DNA from: Conidiobolus incongruus B7586
Taxonomy: Eukaryota > Entomophthoromycota > Entomophthoromycetes > Entomophthorales > Conidiobolaceae
Length of the DNA: 60,238 nucleotides
Direction: 5' to 3'
Assembly (NCBI GenBank): GCA_000697335.1
Contig: JNEM01013289.1
Coordinates: forward strand, 1 to 60,238
Position 1 is the stretch's first letter; each line of letters opens with the position of its first letter. The notes beneath the pieces are model-generated. The model worked only from the letters and a program-made list of their open reading frames with translations. It did not search any database and was not told where the DNA came from. This document shows, one piece after another, positions 35,162 to 47,940 of the stretch. Both the position numbers and the translations under genes were made by a program.

Positions 35162-37194
35162 ATTTAATAGTATTTGTGTAAAAAAATATATTTATAAGAA
35201 GATCGATTATGTAAAATGTATATAAAACAATTGAAAAAAATAAATGTGGCTGAAGCACAACTGAATGAATGTGTAATAGTAGTAAAAGTAGTCAGAGTAT
35301 AAAAACAGTCAAGATATAACCAATAAATCAAATAAATATATAGTTGGTATCGTTTAATACAAGAGTGAAAGAGATTATTGAATATAAATATTTAACAAGG
35401 AATAGGTGTAATTTAAAATTGATTAATTGGATGATAATAATAATTGGGTTGAATGGATAATAAGTTGAGTTGATTGAATAAATTGTTTGAAACTATTTAC
35501 AACGTTATCATAAAATCATATAATTTCCATTGATTACCATCAATCGATACTATATTGGTATTTATAGAGGATTCTAAGGGATCAGGTCATATTTAAAGTT
35601 TTATACATATTCATATAATGATAAATAATTCTATGTATTAATTCTGCTCATATATTAAGGGGAGGATTGTAATTCAAACAGAGAGTAAAAGGGAGAATTA
35701 TATCATTAATTGGAAAAATTTATTGGATCATAAATGACTACAAAGGGTAAATATTGTATAATAATTACCTAGTAAGATACCTCATACATTATATTTTCTA
35801 TTATAGTTATTTATAATCTCTACTATGAAAATTATTTGTATTGAATATATTCAAATTTGAAATCAACGAAACAAAATATGTGGATCAATGTTAAATTTAG
35901 ATTCTGAAGTAATATAAGGTTTGTTATAAATAAGGTATAGTGGCAACATATCACTATTATTCATTGTATATTATTATCATTATAAAAATAATCATATTTT
36001 TTCAATATAGATGTCAGTTGAAATTTTCTAAAAATGCAATAAGATCAAGTTGATCAATGCTTCTGAATTGATTGGTTCACAAATTGATAAGAATGCATAG
36101 ATTAGTAACCATTTGTCAATTGATTAGTCAGAATGGTTAGAGAATATATAATATGACCAATGCGAATGAAAGGAGTAGTGACATGAGTAATTTTAATTAA
36201 AAATTGAGTGATAAAATAGAGCTAATAATAGCAATCTATTCTTTTTTTAAATACTGGATAACTATGGCTTCCATAGGTTATTATTATAACTTTTCTTCTC
36301 ACACTTCATTAATTATTTGATCGCTGTTAATGTAAATAAATGAGGGGGTATGAGGTTGTAGGGAGTTTTATTTACAATTATTCCTTTTTTAGAGCAATTT
36401 TTAATTCAATTCACTTAATATTAAATAATTTGTATAAAATGATGATTAAATACAGTACAATTATCAAAAAGAGATATAATATAATGATATAATAAACTTT
36501 ATATAAAGGATATTAGCTCAAAAGTTTCCAATGGGACTAAGGATGGATTAATAGTAACATTCAACTCGTTGCTCAGCCTTCTATGATTTCATTATTCATC
36601 ATTTTTTTAAAACATTTAGTCACTAAAATTCCATTATTAAAATCAATTCAAACCATAATTTTTTCATTCGAAATTAAGGAATATAGCTATATTCATTTTT
36701 TTAATAAATAAATCTGGATAACCAGAAATTACATTGTAATTTGGATCTATACAAACAATTTTATGAAATCGTTACATAGTTTTTATTCATTACCTAAGAT
36801 TACTTCATTAAAAAATGAATTCAAAATTACTAGCTACGATTTGGATAAAAATTATAATATTATTACATTCAAATATTTGAATAAATAAAACTGATAAAAA
36901 CAAATTTTGAAGGTGTATTTTGTATTAACAAACATCATAATTGGATTTTAAATGAGTCATAAAGCATCATTTTGTTTATCTTTATTCAATGAATAACAAG
37001 CATATAATATACAAAAGATATAAGCCTATATTGTGAATAATACAATATTTTAAATACTTTCTTTTTGTTAAGATCTATTAAACAGTATTTTTTTTATCAT
37101 TTGTAAATTTTATATTTAATTGATATTTTTCTGTAATATTGAAGTACTGGGATTGAATATAATCAAAATTGTTCAATATTAATCAAATTTAATC
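35162..37194. other. AT-rich intergenic region
   Basis: About 2 kb upstream of the Sip5-like gene. A short stretch at 36515-36600 is slightly GC-richer (open for about 25 codons on the plus strand) but too weak to call. No RNA gene recognised. Confidence 0.5.
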
Positions 37195-37565
37195 AACTCT
37201 TGTCCAAGTCCTGTATGGAATCCACAGACCCCAAGGGGACAAGCCCCAATACCAATCCTGGAAGATTAACTTGATTATTTGTTGACTAGCAAAAGAGTAT
37301 ACTTTTAATAATATTAATGTCTTGATCCATTTTTTATGATATTAAAAATACTTGAAAGTTTTAATTGAATCCAGTTAAATATTCAAACACTCAAAACTAC
37401 TATATGTTGTGCTTATGTGAAAATTATATTATTACGATATACCAAAAGTACTCTTTTATTTTGTTATATAAAGTTTTCTTAAATTTGCAATAAGATTATC
37501 TTAACATTATATTTGTATTTTTACTTTTAATGCATTTATTTGCTTTTCTCATCATCATATAATTG
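37195..37565 (+). repeat. Dispersed repeat, copy 2
   Basis: Same orientation as copy 1 at 27850-28200. Head: TGTCCAAGTCCTGTATGGAA, then CACAGACCCCAAGGGGACAA, then GCCCCAATACCAATCCTGG and AAGATT. In the small central hairpin, two base pairs differ between copies by changes on both sides (A-T versus G-C, and T-A versus C-G), while one pair is broken here. Long AT-rich DNA follows both copies. Confidence 0.75.
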
Positions 37566-39018
37566 TTAAATTAAGGAAATATAGTAATAAGATATTTATT
37601 CAAAAATCAATCTAATAGATTTATTATAAACCTTGTTAATATGATTTTTGGTTTTTTAATATTTTTAACTACGTTTCTCACTATATTGAGATTTAAATAA
37701 TAGATTTTTAGTATAATTTATTTTACAGCCTGTTATATTTATGGTAAAATTGATATATATATATATATATATATTAATAGAAATTAAAAAATAGCTTGAT
37801 ATTAAAGTTTATGATTAAAGGTTAAAATTATTTTTTAATATATTTTATCTAATAATTTAACCATAAATTTTTTTTCATTATTTAATTTAATATCTAAATT
37901 TATAAAACATTTTATAAAAAACATATTATAACCGCGTTTTTCTAATAATCTCCAAGTTAATTATATTTTATTGTAGTTAAAATTAATTGGGTTAAAAACA
38001 TTATTTTATAATTTATATAGCAAATAGTGATTTTTTGAATATAGTTTTTTATTCAAATTTAACCTTTTTATATATAGTATATTTAAAATTATATTAATTC
38101 AGATGGTTATTGGTTAATTTATTTTAAATATGGTGAGGATATTCTAATACTTATTTGTTATCATCCTTAAAAAATTATATTCAAACATTTAATTTTTGAT
38201 TCTTATAATTAGATATAAGAAATTTTTTAACAGTAATTGTATATTTATTAAAAGTTAATCTTATTTTTTATATTATATGATTAAATTCTTCTTGTCAAAA
38301 ATTAAAATAAACTTGTTTTTTGATTATATTGTATTTTATATTAAGCTATTCTTATCCGCTTTATTTTTCTAGAAGTAATCTATCATACTTTGGTATAAAA
38401 TATACAAAAATATAAACAGATTATAGGTCAGGTTATTTGTTGAGATATGTTTTTAATATACAATAAATAACTATATATTTTATTTTATTTTTTTCCAAGA
38501 TTAGTTTAAAAAGCCAAGATTTATCTATAAAAATGTTGATTTGTATTGGTAATAGTAAACTTAAGGAATAGTTTGTTTATATAATTTTTTAATTAAGTTT
38601 AAAAGCTAAGAAATTTATCATTGAGTTTGATCTAACATCCCATATGATGTTATATTTAAAAAAACTACCTTTAGGTTATAAGACTTATTTATGGTTTTAT
38701 TTTGGTGTTTAAAAGAGACTATTATGAAAAATGTTTAGATTTTCAATGTTAATATTGCTTTTTACTTAATTAAAATGTTGCTCAATATCTAAAACTGATT
38801 ATTGCTTGAATTTATTTAGAGTTTGTATGATTCTAATCTTTTCCAGTTCTATCCCAACATCTAAAAATGCTTGATAAAATTCCAAATTATTTTCTTATTT
38901 TGGGGGTAGAAGTATATTTAGAATTGTTTTACTTGTCTAAGAATAGCAATAGTGTGCTTTGTGCTGCATTGCTTGTAACTAAATATTATTATGTAAAAAT
39001 ATCCAAGTATCTGGGGTG
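37566..39018. other. Extremely AT-rich block after repeat copy 2
   Basis: About 1.5 kb of AT-rich DNA with a (TA)n run near 37753-37772. No gene recognised. It parallels the AT block that follows repeat copy 1. Confidence 0.55.
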
Positions 39019-39043
39019 CAAGTCATAGTTTATCTATGACTTG
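39019..39043. repeat. Perfect 10-bp inverted repeat (hairpin)
   Basis: CAAGTCATAG, a 5-nt loop TTTAT, then CTATGACTTG. It sits 0.8 kb upstream of the RBM5/10-like gene, just after a GGGGTG motif, at the edge of the AT-rich block that follows repeat copy 2. There is no T-tract to suggest a terminator and no flanking signature of a known element. Confidence 0.8.
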
Positions 39044-39818
39044 ATTGAATATCGATAGGTGTATTCAAAACAAGTAGAAATTCTGGGAATGATATTGTTA
39101 ATCTGATGATGGATATTTTTAATTTTGGAATAATTCTTTAATATCCATATTTGATTTTATATAAAGATAATATCTAGATTATGTGAATTATGATTTACAG
39201 TTTAAGTATATGATTTTTCTTGAAAATTGAAAACTATTCTACAATTATGTGAAGAGAATTACTATAGAAACAATTTAATTATGATTCAATCATAATCGAA
39301 TAATGTTCAACATTAAAAAAGATAAATTATCTATGACTAATATACTTTTAATCACTTGTTATTTGAAATTTAGTTTATAAATTAGGAAAACCCGATCCCA
39401 TAATGAAAACAAAGTATACCCAATTTACTAAATTTGACCAATTTGAGGAATAAGCTTAGAATTCAACAAAAAACATTTAGAAAAGTAACTTGAAAAGATA
39501 CAACCTTCAATAGAGAATTTAAACCACTATCATTCGAACTTTTATCACAGCTATCACATTATACTTTGAATATCTCGTTTAAGCACTCGTCAATAGAAAA
39601 ATTAAATTATCAAATTTTATAAAACAAGTATGCAAAATTTTAATTATAAATTCAGTCTCAATTTAATTTGAATTCATTTCAAATTTTGAATATAATTTTT
39701 TCAAGATGACTTTTCTAGCTTAAGAAACATATATTTCAAGTTGTATTCTATTTGAATATTAACCAATTTAAAGCATATCTAGCTACTATACTGCCAAGTT
39801 AGGTGTATTTTATACATA
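39044..39818. other. Upstream region of the RBM5/10-like gene
   Basis: About 0.8 kb of AT-rich DNA holding the promoter. No clear TATA box, no other feature seen. Confidence 0.5.
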
Positions 39819-42668
39819 ATGGGAGACTACGAATCAAGAAAAAATCGTAGAGAGGATCGTTATAAACATAATTACAGCGAAACTTCAAGCGAATCTAAAA
39901 GCACTTTCAGAGAATATTCAAAGAATTCAAAAGATGATTCTTATCAAAGACAATTAGACGATTATCAGAAACACAGAGAAGCTTCGCCCACACCTTATGA
40001 TGGAAATAATAAAGAAGTATTATTATGTTTTATATAAATTGGTACAAGTTTTAATCTTGATTTCTTTTAGAAGAATCAGCGTCCTAGAGAACATGCTCCA
40101 AATAACACAATAATTCTCACTAATTTACCCCCTAATGTTGATGAAAACTGGGTAATTAAATATTCCTTTTTTGTTAGAGTTCCTTGTTAATTTCGTATAT
40201 TAGATTTTATATTCACTCGCCGAACTTCAGGTGGCCAACATAAAAGAACTGCGGCTTATTAGAGACCGCCGCACTGGTACGTTAGCTACAATATATATAT
40301 TTTTTTTCATAGTATTAATTAAAAACTATTGTCATTTATTAGGTGTTCCAAAAGGCTTTTGCTTTGTTGAATTTTTTACTATCTATGATAGTCAAGCCTT
40401 TTACACAAATTTCTATCCTTGTATCCAAATCGGCGATCAAAAAGTTTATCTGAATTACTCTGAACCACAAAATGCGCCTGGTGGTATGGGCGCAGATAGT
40501 CTAAATGATCAAAATTGGACATGTTATACGGTGATTATTTTTATGAAGTTTCTATAGCATTGATAACTAATTTTTCGTGAATACAAGTGTGGTTTCTTTA
40601 ATATTAGGAGAAAATTTGACTGCTATAAGTGTAATTCCAGAAAGCCACGTAAGCTAGAGCTTTAAATTGTACAATTATTTGTTATTAAATCAGGACTAGT
40701 TGCTCTTAATGCCCATGTCTTATATAGTGAAACTAACAAAGGACTTTCTGATGTTGGAAGCATTCCTCTCCATGTTTTATTGATTCGTCAGCTTGACAAG
40801 GATGTAACTGCTGAAGATCTTTATAAGCGGTTTTCCCAGCTGGCTAGCATACGACGTACTTGGATCATTAGAGATAGAGAAACTAAGACTTCTTGGGGAT
40901 TTGGGTTTATTGAATTTTGGGATGTTAATGTAAATGATTTTAATAATATTAAACTATCAATTCACTTAATTTTCTATAGACTGCCGGTTCTATACTGGCT
41001 AAGATTAGTAATCCTGATCAATTGCCTGATGATTTTGTTTTGATTCCCAATCATCCACCCATATTGCCATCTTTTGCTCAAATGACTTCATTTATTATGG
41101 CAGAAGCACCCTCAGAGTGGACTGTCCCTGGTGATCAGAACACCAACTTAATGTACTGGGATGTGAGGGGCTATGCCGACCAGTATCCCAAAGAATTGCC
41201 TCTTACATGTTCTGAGCCAGAAGTTAAACAGGAACAAAAAGTACCTACCAAACCATCAGTTTCAGCTTCTGGAACTATTTCTACCGCTTCTGTTATTTCT
41301 GAACAGCCCAAAGGTTGGATCGTTTTCATATTTCAAAATATACTTTCTAATATATCTATTTAGAAAATGTCCATGCTCAACTTGCTGCACTTTATGATAA
41401 AATTTCAAAAATTGATACCGATTTAGTTGATATCAACATTCCAAAGCCTAGTATCCTCAATCAGCCTGCCAAAGAACAAAGGTATATTATATACACTCTT
41501 TCTAGTTTAGTTATCTGATCAAATCGTAGTCAAACTCTACCAGCATCTAAAAAATCTAGTGCGCCATCATCATCATCTAGACCTGGTAATTCTAAGGTTA
41601 GTTAATCTTTAAGTTAATATTGGCATTAGACTCACAATAATGTAGGTTCAAGCTCAACTCAATAAATGGAATCAAAAGATGGCTGAACTTAGACAAGAAG
41701 CCCCTCCTGAATCTGCTGAAGAAAAAGTAAATCACCTATATATTTATATATCAAGATTTATATTTACATGCTCATCACATCAATAGTCTACTGTTCCTGT
41801 ATCTGGACCTAATGCCATGCCCAGCAATCCTTATCTCAAAGATTTACTTGACACTGATAAAAAAGCATGCCTCTTATGTAAGCGCCAATTTAAGACGAAA
41901 GATGAATTACTACGTCATCGCGATGTTTCTGATTTGCATAAAGTAATTAAGTTTTAATTAGTCAAATGTTTCTTATATTCATCATTTTTGATTAGCAAAA
42001 TCTAAATAACACCGAGCTAGTTAAAAAAGTGCAAGATAAGATTAAAGCAAAATTTGGAGCTAATGTATTTAATGCTTCTAACGAGGTAATTTAGTCAATT
42101 ATATTATATATCAACAGATGGTTTAATACTCATAATTAGGAGAGCCAATATCGTGACAGAGCCCAAGAAAGGAGAGCATTATACAATCAACCTAAGAATC
42201 CACCCAAATCATCAAATCCCTTCCATCAGAAGAAAGCTGTTAATCGGTAAGAAACAAAGTTTTGAGATGATTATAATAATGTTATTGATGATTATTTTAG
42301 CGAAAGTATTGAAGTGCCTCCAGAACCTCCAGCTGAATCCATTGGTAGCAAGCTGCTTAAAAATATGGGTTGGAAAGAAGGTCAAGGGCTTGGGCGAAAT
42401 ATGGACGGCATTGTCGAACCTGTTAAAGTATTTTGAATATATTTAATAATTAATGCACACAATGATTGATGAAATGTTTAGGCTGAATCATATGGTCAAG
42501 GGGCAGGTATTGGTAGTGGACCTAAAACAAGCTATGAGGATTCTGATAAAAACCTGGAATACAGAGAAAGGGTCAAGAATGCTGTAAGATTTTATTCGCT
42601 ATTTCAAATCAATTCTTCTCACCTTTTTATTTTTTTAGTTTCGTCAGAGATTCTTTGAAGAGCAATAA
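39819..42668 (+). CDS. RBM5/RBM10-like splicing factor (RRM-ZnF-RRM-C2H2-G-patch)
   Basis: Sixteen exons: 39819-40016, 40071-40151, 40231-40276, 40343-40530, 40588-40648, 40694-40929, 40980-41313, 41364-41481, 41530-41596, 41646-41726, 41787-41942, 41996-42085, 42140-42246, 42301-42427, 42482-42583, 42639-42668. They give 673 residues in one open frame. An N-terminal basic R/S/D/Y-rich tail is followed by RRM1 (about 75-155; TIILTNLPPNVDENW, KGFCFVEF). Next comes a RanBP2 zinc finger (W167, C169/C172/C183/C186; CGFFNIRRKFDCYKC), then RRM2 (about 210-285; VLLIRQLDKDVTAEDLY, SWGFGFIEFWD). A C2H2 finger (about 498-521; ACLLCKRQF...LLRHRDVSDLH) and a G-patch (about 598-645; LLKNMGWKEGQGLGRNMDG) complete the exact domain order of animal RBM5/RBM10. 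Those proteins act in early spliceosomes and regulate alternative splicing. It is notable that such a protein sits in a gene with so many short introns. Shorter than human RBM5 (815). Confidence 0.93.
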
Positions 42669-43650
42669 TTTTTCTTTTAAATTTGCCTATTTCAAATCTT
42701 GCGTCTAAATTATCATGGTCAATTTTTTAAACTGATCATATTTAATAAAATCTGAAAAACTCAACAATATCATAATCTATAATTATATTATATTTATTCA
42801 TGCTCAGCATATTCATATAAATTCCCAATTTTTTGACGCATGAAGAGTGCATATCTGATTATATTTGCATTTTGAATTCAAATGGTAGTTTGTTTAATGA
42901 TTTTTTGTATTTTAATATAAATATTATTATAATTTTTAACAAAGAATTATATATATATGTCTTATTCTATCAATAAAATTAAATTTGTATTTCATTCAAT
43001 TTTTATCAAACATAAGTAATATTATTGAAGATCTTAATTTGAAATAAATATCATCCAAGAATAACAAATTCAACTGAATAAATTAACAAAATGTTGACCT
43101 TGATATTTTGGATAAGGTAATTAACAATTTCATAATTTTATAGAATATAAAAATTTGAAAATTTATGAATTTTAACATATATTTGATTTAGTCATATATT
43201 ATATATTATATAAGTGAATATTTTTTCAGGTTTAAATTAATCAAAATGATAACTTAATATATAAATATATTGAGTGTAATTATGGGAGCATAATTAATCA
43301 ATATTATTTTTTGATAGAAATATGATTTTACATTGACAAATTATAAAAATTATATTTTCACAAATTTAAGAATTCACCAATAGTCTTAAGCAAATCAAAT
43401 TCAATAAAATATTCATTTAGCAAGTATACAAGAATTTTAATTATGGATAATATTATAAAATACTAAAAATAGGTTAATTCATCCTTTAATAATTTTTCAA
43501 AATTAATTTAAATAAAAAAATCACATGATATGAGGTGACTTCACTCTGATTTGTCCCAAAAAAAATATTACAAAATAATGATATATTTATACACATGATC
43601 ATTCGAATTTTAATTTCAATATAATTTAATTATTATTGTTAATATTAGCT
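42669..43650. other. AT-rich spacer between tandem genes
   Basis: About 1 kb of AT-rich DNA between the RBM5/10-like gene and the mutase gene, both on the plus strand. It holds the 3' end of one and the promoter of the other. Nothing else recognised. Confidence 0.55.
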
Positions 43651-46385
43651 ATGTTGCGTCAATTTGCTAGATCAAAACAAAATATTAGATTGAATAATTT
43701 GGATAAGGTAAAATAAACTATACAAAACAAACTTGATTTTGACTTTTAACATAATATTTAGTACTATACTTATTCATCTAAATCCAATACTTGGAAGGTT
43801 CCATTACATTCTGAATGGTGTGAGTTAGTTAAAAAGGAACTCAAGGGTAAAGACCCCGAAGAAACTTTGACTTGGCATACTGCTGAGGTAATTAATTAGT
43901 CACTTGTTTATTAATGTTAATTAACGCATTATTTTATATATTCAGGGTATTAAAGTCAAGCCAGTATATACCAAAAAGGATATCGAAGGTATTGAAGAAG
44001 AAATCCCAGGCAAGTTCCCATTTACAAGAGGTCCTTACGCCAGTATGTATACATATCGTCCTTGGACAGTTCGTCAGGTATATTTTCTTACAATATTCCA
44101 ATTCATACAAACTAATAGTATTATAATAGTATGCTGGTTTCAGTACGGTAGAAGAGAGTAACAAATTTTACAGAAAAAATTTGGCTGCTGGTCAACAAGG
44201 TTTAAGTGTTGCTTTCGATTTGGCCACCCATAGAGGGTGATACATTATTAAATGATTACATAATATAATATTAACATCATTGCTATAGTTATGACTCAGA
44301 CCATCCTAGAGTAGTGGGTGATGTAGGTATGGCTGGTGTAGCTATTGACAGTGTAGAAGATACCAAAGTAAGTAGATTTTATTATTATGGCTTTATATCA
44401 AATTAACTTATTTGAATAGATTTTATTCGATGGAATTCCTCTCAATAAAATGTCAGTATCTATGACAATGAACGGAGCCGTACTTCCCATTTTAGCAATG
44501 TACATTGTCACCGGTTTAGAGCAGGTAATCATACTGCTGCAATGCAATTTATGGAAAGTAACAAAATAATTATCTATAGGGAGCTAAACTCAGTGAACTA
44601 GCAGGGACTATCCAGAACGATATTTTAAAAGAATTTATGGTGCGTAATACTTTCATTTACCCCCCTAAACCTTCTATGAGAATTATTGGTGATATCTTCT
44701 CTTATACTGCCAAGGTACCGATACAGACTAAAACTACTAATGTGTAATATCATAACACCAATTCTTTAGAATATGCCCAAATATAATTCCATTTCTATTT
44801 CTGGTTACCATTTACAAGAAGCTGGTGCTGACAATGTCCTTGAATTAGCCTTCACCATTGCTGATGGTTTAGAATATGTTAGAACTGGTAATAATTTCTA
44901 TATTATACAAATTATAAGATATTATTGACATTTATATTATTGAAATTGTATAGGTATTAAATCAGGTATGACTGTTGATGAGTTTGCTCCTCGTCTATCC
45001 TTCTTCTGGGCCATTGGTATGAATTTCTATATGGTAATGAAAGCTGATTCAAAAGAAAGCTGTTTTTTTTTATTAAATCCCATTAGGAAATTGCCAAAAT
45101 GAGAGCTGCTCGCAGATTGTGGGCTCACCTGATTAAAGAAAAGTTCCAACCTAAAAACAAGAAATCTATGCTCTTAAGAACTCACTGCCAAACCTCTGGT
45201 TGGTCCTTGACCGAACAGGATCCTTACAACAATGTTATCCGTACCACAGTTGAAGCTATGGCTGCTACCCTTGGAGGAACCCAATCTCTCCATACCAACG
45301 CTCTTGACGAAGCCATTGGTCTCCCCACTGAATTCAGTGCACGTATCGCCCGTAATACTCAATTGATTCTTCAAGAAGAAGCTATGATTCCCAAGGTTGC
45401 TGATCCATGGGGTGGTTCTTATATGATGGAGTCCCTTACCAACGAAATCTATGAAGCCGCTCTTAAACTCATCAATGAAATTGAGGAGATGGGTGGTATG
45501 GCCAAGGCCGTAGATTCTGGTATGCCCAAACTTAAGATTGAAGAGAGTGCTGCCAAGCGTCAAGCCAGAATCGACTCTGGAAAAGAAACTATTGTTGGTG
45601 TTAATAAGTACCGTTTGGAGAAGGAAGATGACTTGGAGATTCTGGCCATTGATAACACCAAGGTACGCAAATCCCAGATTGCTAGAATCGAAAAGGTCAA
45701 GGCTGAACGTGACAGTCAAAAGGCTCAAGCTTGTCTTGATGCTCTTACTAAGTGTGCTGAAACTGGAGAGGGTAATTTACTCGAGTTATCTATTGAAGCT
45801 GCTAAAGCCAGATGTACCGTTGGTGAAATTTCCTATGCTTTGGAGAAAGTATTTGGCCGTCACCAACCTCAGAATCGTGTAGTCAGCGGTGCTTATAAAT
45901 CCGAATATGGTGAACACGATGAAGTTAAATTAACTCAAGAAGTCATTAGTAAATTCACTCAAGATCACGGTCGTCCTCCTAGATTGCTTGTTGCTAAGAT
46001 GGGTCAAGATGGCCATGACCGCGGTGCCAAAGTTATTGCCTCTGGTTTCGCTGACCTTGGTTTCGACGTTGATGTTGGTCCCCTTTTCCAGACCCCTGCT
46101 GAAGTAGCCCGCCAAGCTATTGATGCTGATGTACATGTTATTGGTGTTTCCTCTCTAGCCGCCGGTCATAAGACCTTGGTTCCAGCTTTGATTGAAGAAT
46201 TGAAGAAGCTTGGTGCTGATGATAAATTAGTCATTGCTGGTGGTGTTATCCCTGCCCAAGACTATCAATTCCTATTTGATAATGGTGTTGCTGCCGTATT
46301 TGGACCAGGTACTAAGATCCCCGTAGCTGCTAGAGAAGTAGTTGAAAAGATCGACAAGTCGCTTCAACAAGCATCAACTCACTAG
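43651..46385 (+). CDS. MUT: Methylmalonyl-CoA mutase, mitochondrial, cobalamin-dependent
   Basis: Ten exons: 43651-43707, 43762-43887, 43946-44077, 44130-44236, 44289-44367, 44420-44524, 44580-44714, 44770-44887, 44954-45033 and a long last exon 45087-46385. They give 745 residues (human enzyme 750). The first 20 residues ([19 protein letters not shown]) are basic and lack acidic residues until the end, as in a mitochondrial presequence. The TIM-barrel part is highly conserved: [53 protein letters not shown] and [17 protein letters not shown]. The C-terminal B12 domain has the DxHxxG ligand motif D621-G-H623-D-R-G626, with GVSSLAAGH and VIAGGVIP. It isomerises methylmalonyl-CoA to succinyl-CoA in propionate, odd-chain fatty acid and branched amino acid breakdown. 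All catalytic landmarks appear intact. Dikarya generally lack it, so it supports an early-diverging fungus that takes up B12. Confidence 0.97.
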
Positions 46386-46632
46386 TCTAAATTAATATAA
46401 TCATAATAAACAACTATCTATTTTGATAAAATTTAGTCAAGATTTTGGATTATATTTATGAACTCTGTATCATTCAATAAAATATCTAATAATTAAAGTA
46501 TAATGCAAAATGAACACAAAACACAGGGTTTAATTAAAATGATATCATAGTTATTTATATTATTCAAACAAAAATTAATAAACATCACATATTAGTATAA
46601 TTATCAATTGGTAAAGGTTATGCGTGGAATAA

Positions 46633-47940
46633 TTAGTTGCGTTGACCGTCTTGCTGGGATTGAGGTTGGTTCCAAGATAAATAGGAAGGATCTCCTAATT
46701 TTCTATAATTAAAGTTAATATATAATTACAAGAACGAATATAATCAAATTACCTTGGACGGTACATGTGCATGGCGGTAAAGATAATACCAAATAGTACA
46801 CATAAGGCACCTACAGCAATGTATGCACTGCCTAAGAATGGGTTACGACCTCCCAAGAAGGATGCAGTTGAGATAACGATTGCTTTTCTTCCTCCGAAAT
46901 AGGCATCGTCAAAAGTCATGTTAACTGTCATCTGGTACATACCAGCCTTTAATGTCTTATCGGATTTACCGTACAACTTGCGGAAGTGGGGTAAACCAGC
47001 AACACGCATCCAAACCTTGAGATGTTCAGTAAGTGCTTTGCTCGGGGGATATTCGTCAGTATACTCTCCATTGGGATATCTGTGAATCCAGTTGGGAGGA
47101 GGCAATACATCGGATGGTTTATATTTGGTTGGCTTGAACACATCATCATCGGATGGCCAGCTAATGTTGGAACTGTCGAATTGGTATTCTTCATTGGTGT
47201 TGGAACTATCAGCAGGCTGAAGGTTGCTGAAAGTGTCGTTGAATAAGGAATTGGCAATAAGTCCACAAGGATAAATGGGTTTCATATTGCCTTTAGAGTC
47301 TTCGCGTTGATGAAGAGGACTGCACTCCGATTCCAGATCTTTTGCGGATAAATCATTCCCTTGAAGTTGTTTATAGCTGATCGATTTCACGTAACGTCTG
47401 TGGTTCTGGTAGAAATTTGTAAGCCTATAGTAAAGAAATACTGGCCCTTCAATATCCGTGACAACTGGGAACTGAATAGTGCACATGGGAGCTGAAGTAT
47501 TATCGAATCGACTCACAACAACATTCTCACTCTTATACTTGAAACCTGGAAGTTGCAAGTATTTTGTTCCAGGGGGTAAATTAACTTCATAGTCTTGTTC
47601 TGGTATCGGTTTAAATTGGCTTCCAGCAGTTTTACAATCGGTATAATCTATTACAATTTCTTTAACCTAAACAACTATTGTCAAATAGAGCTAACTATAT
47701 AAAGAAATTTGAAATTACTTGATTACTATAATAAAGCAAAATACCACCAATAGGAGCAAAAATAATGCCGATGAGGAAGAGAGTTGGAAGCACCGTTTTA
47801 GGTGTTAATATAGGTTGCCATGCCTTTAATCTTTGTTGTTTAAAAGCGGTATCTAATTAAAATGTTATAACTCATATAATATGCTATTAAGAATAAATAT
47901 TACTAGCTGGCTTTCTACTTTTAGTTTCTTCGACAGACAT
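46633..47940 (-). CDS. CDC50/LEM3-family P4-ATPase (flippase) subunit
   Basis: Four exons on the minus strand (47904-47940, 47719-47852, 46753-47666, 46633-46702) give 384 residues (yeast Cdc50 391). A short cytosolic N-terminus (with [20 protein letters not shown]) precedes TM1 (about 33-55, [20 protein letters not shown]). A large ectodomain follows with family landmarks: [63 protein letters not shown] and [19 protein letters not shown]. Cysteines are present to form the usual disulfides, and several N-x-S/T sites exist. TM2 near the end is followed by a short basic cytosolic tail. The partner should be a Drs2/Dnf-type ATPase; the pair moves aminophospholipids to the cytosolic leaflet of Golgi, endosome or plasma membrane. 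It converges with the mutase gene, 247 nt apart. Confidence 0.95.

Noticed and set aside
27850-37565. The two repeat copies as the paired long terminal repeats of one 9.7-kb element
   Set aside because: An intact host gene (Sip5-like) and a tRNA lie between them, and the copies differ too much; two independent copies are simpler.
45174-45728. 184-codon minus-strand ORF
   Set aside because: Antisense shadow of the long last exon of methylmalonyl-CoA mutase, caused by its biased codon use.
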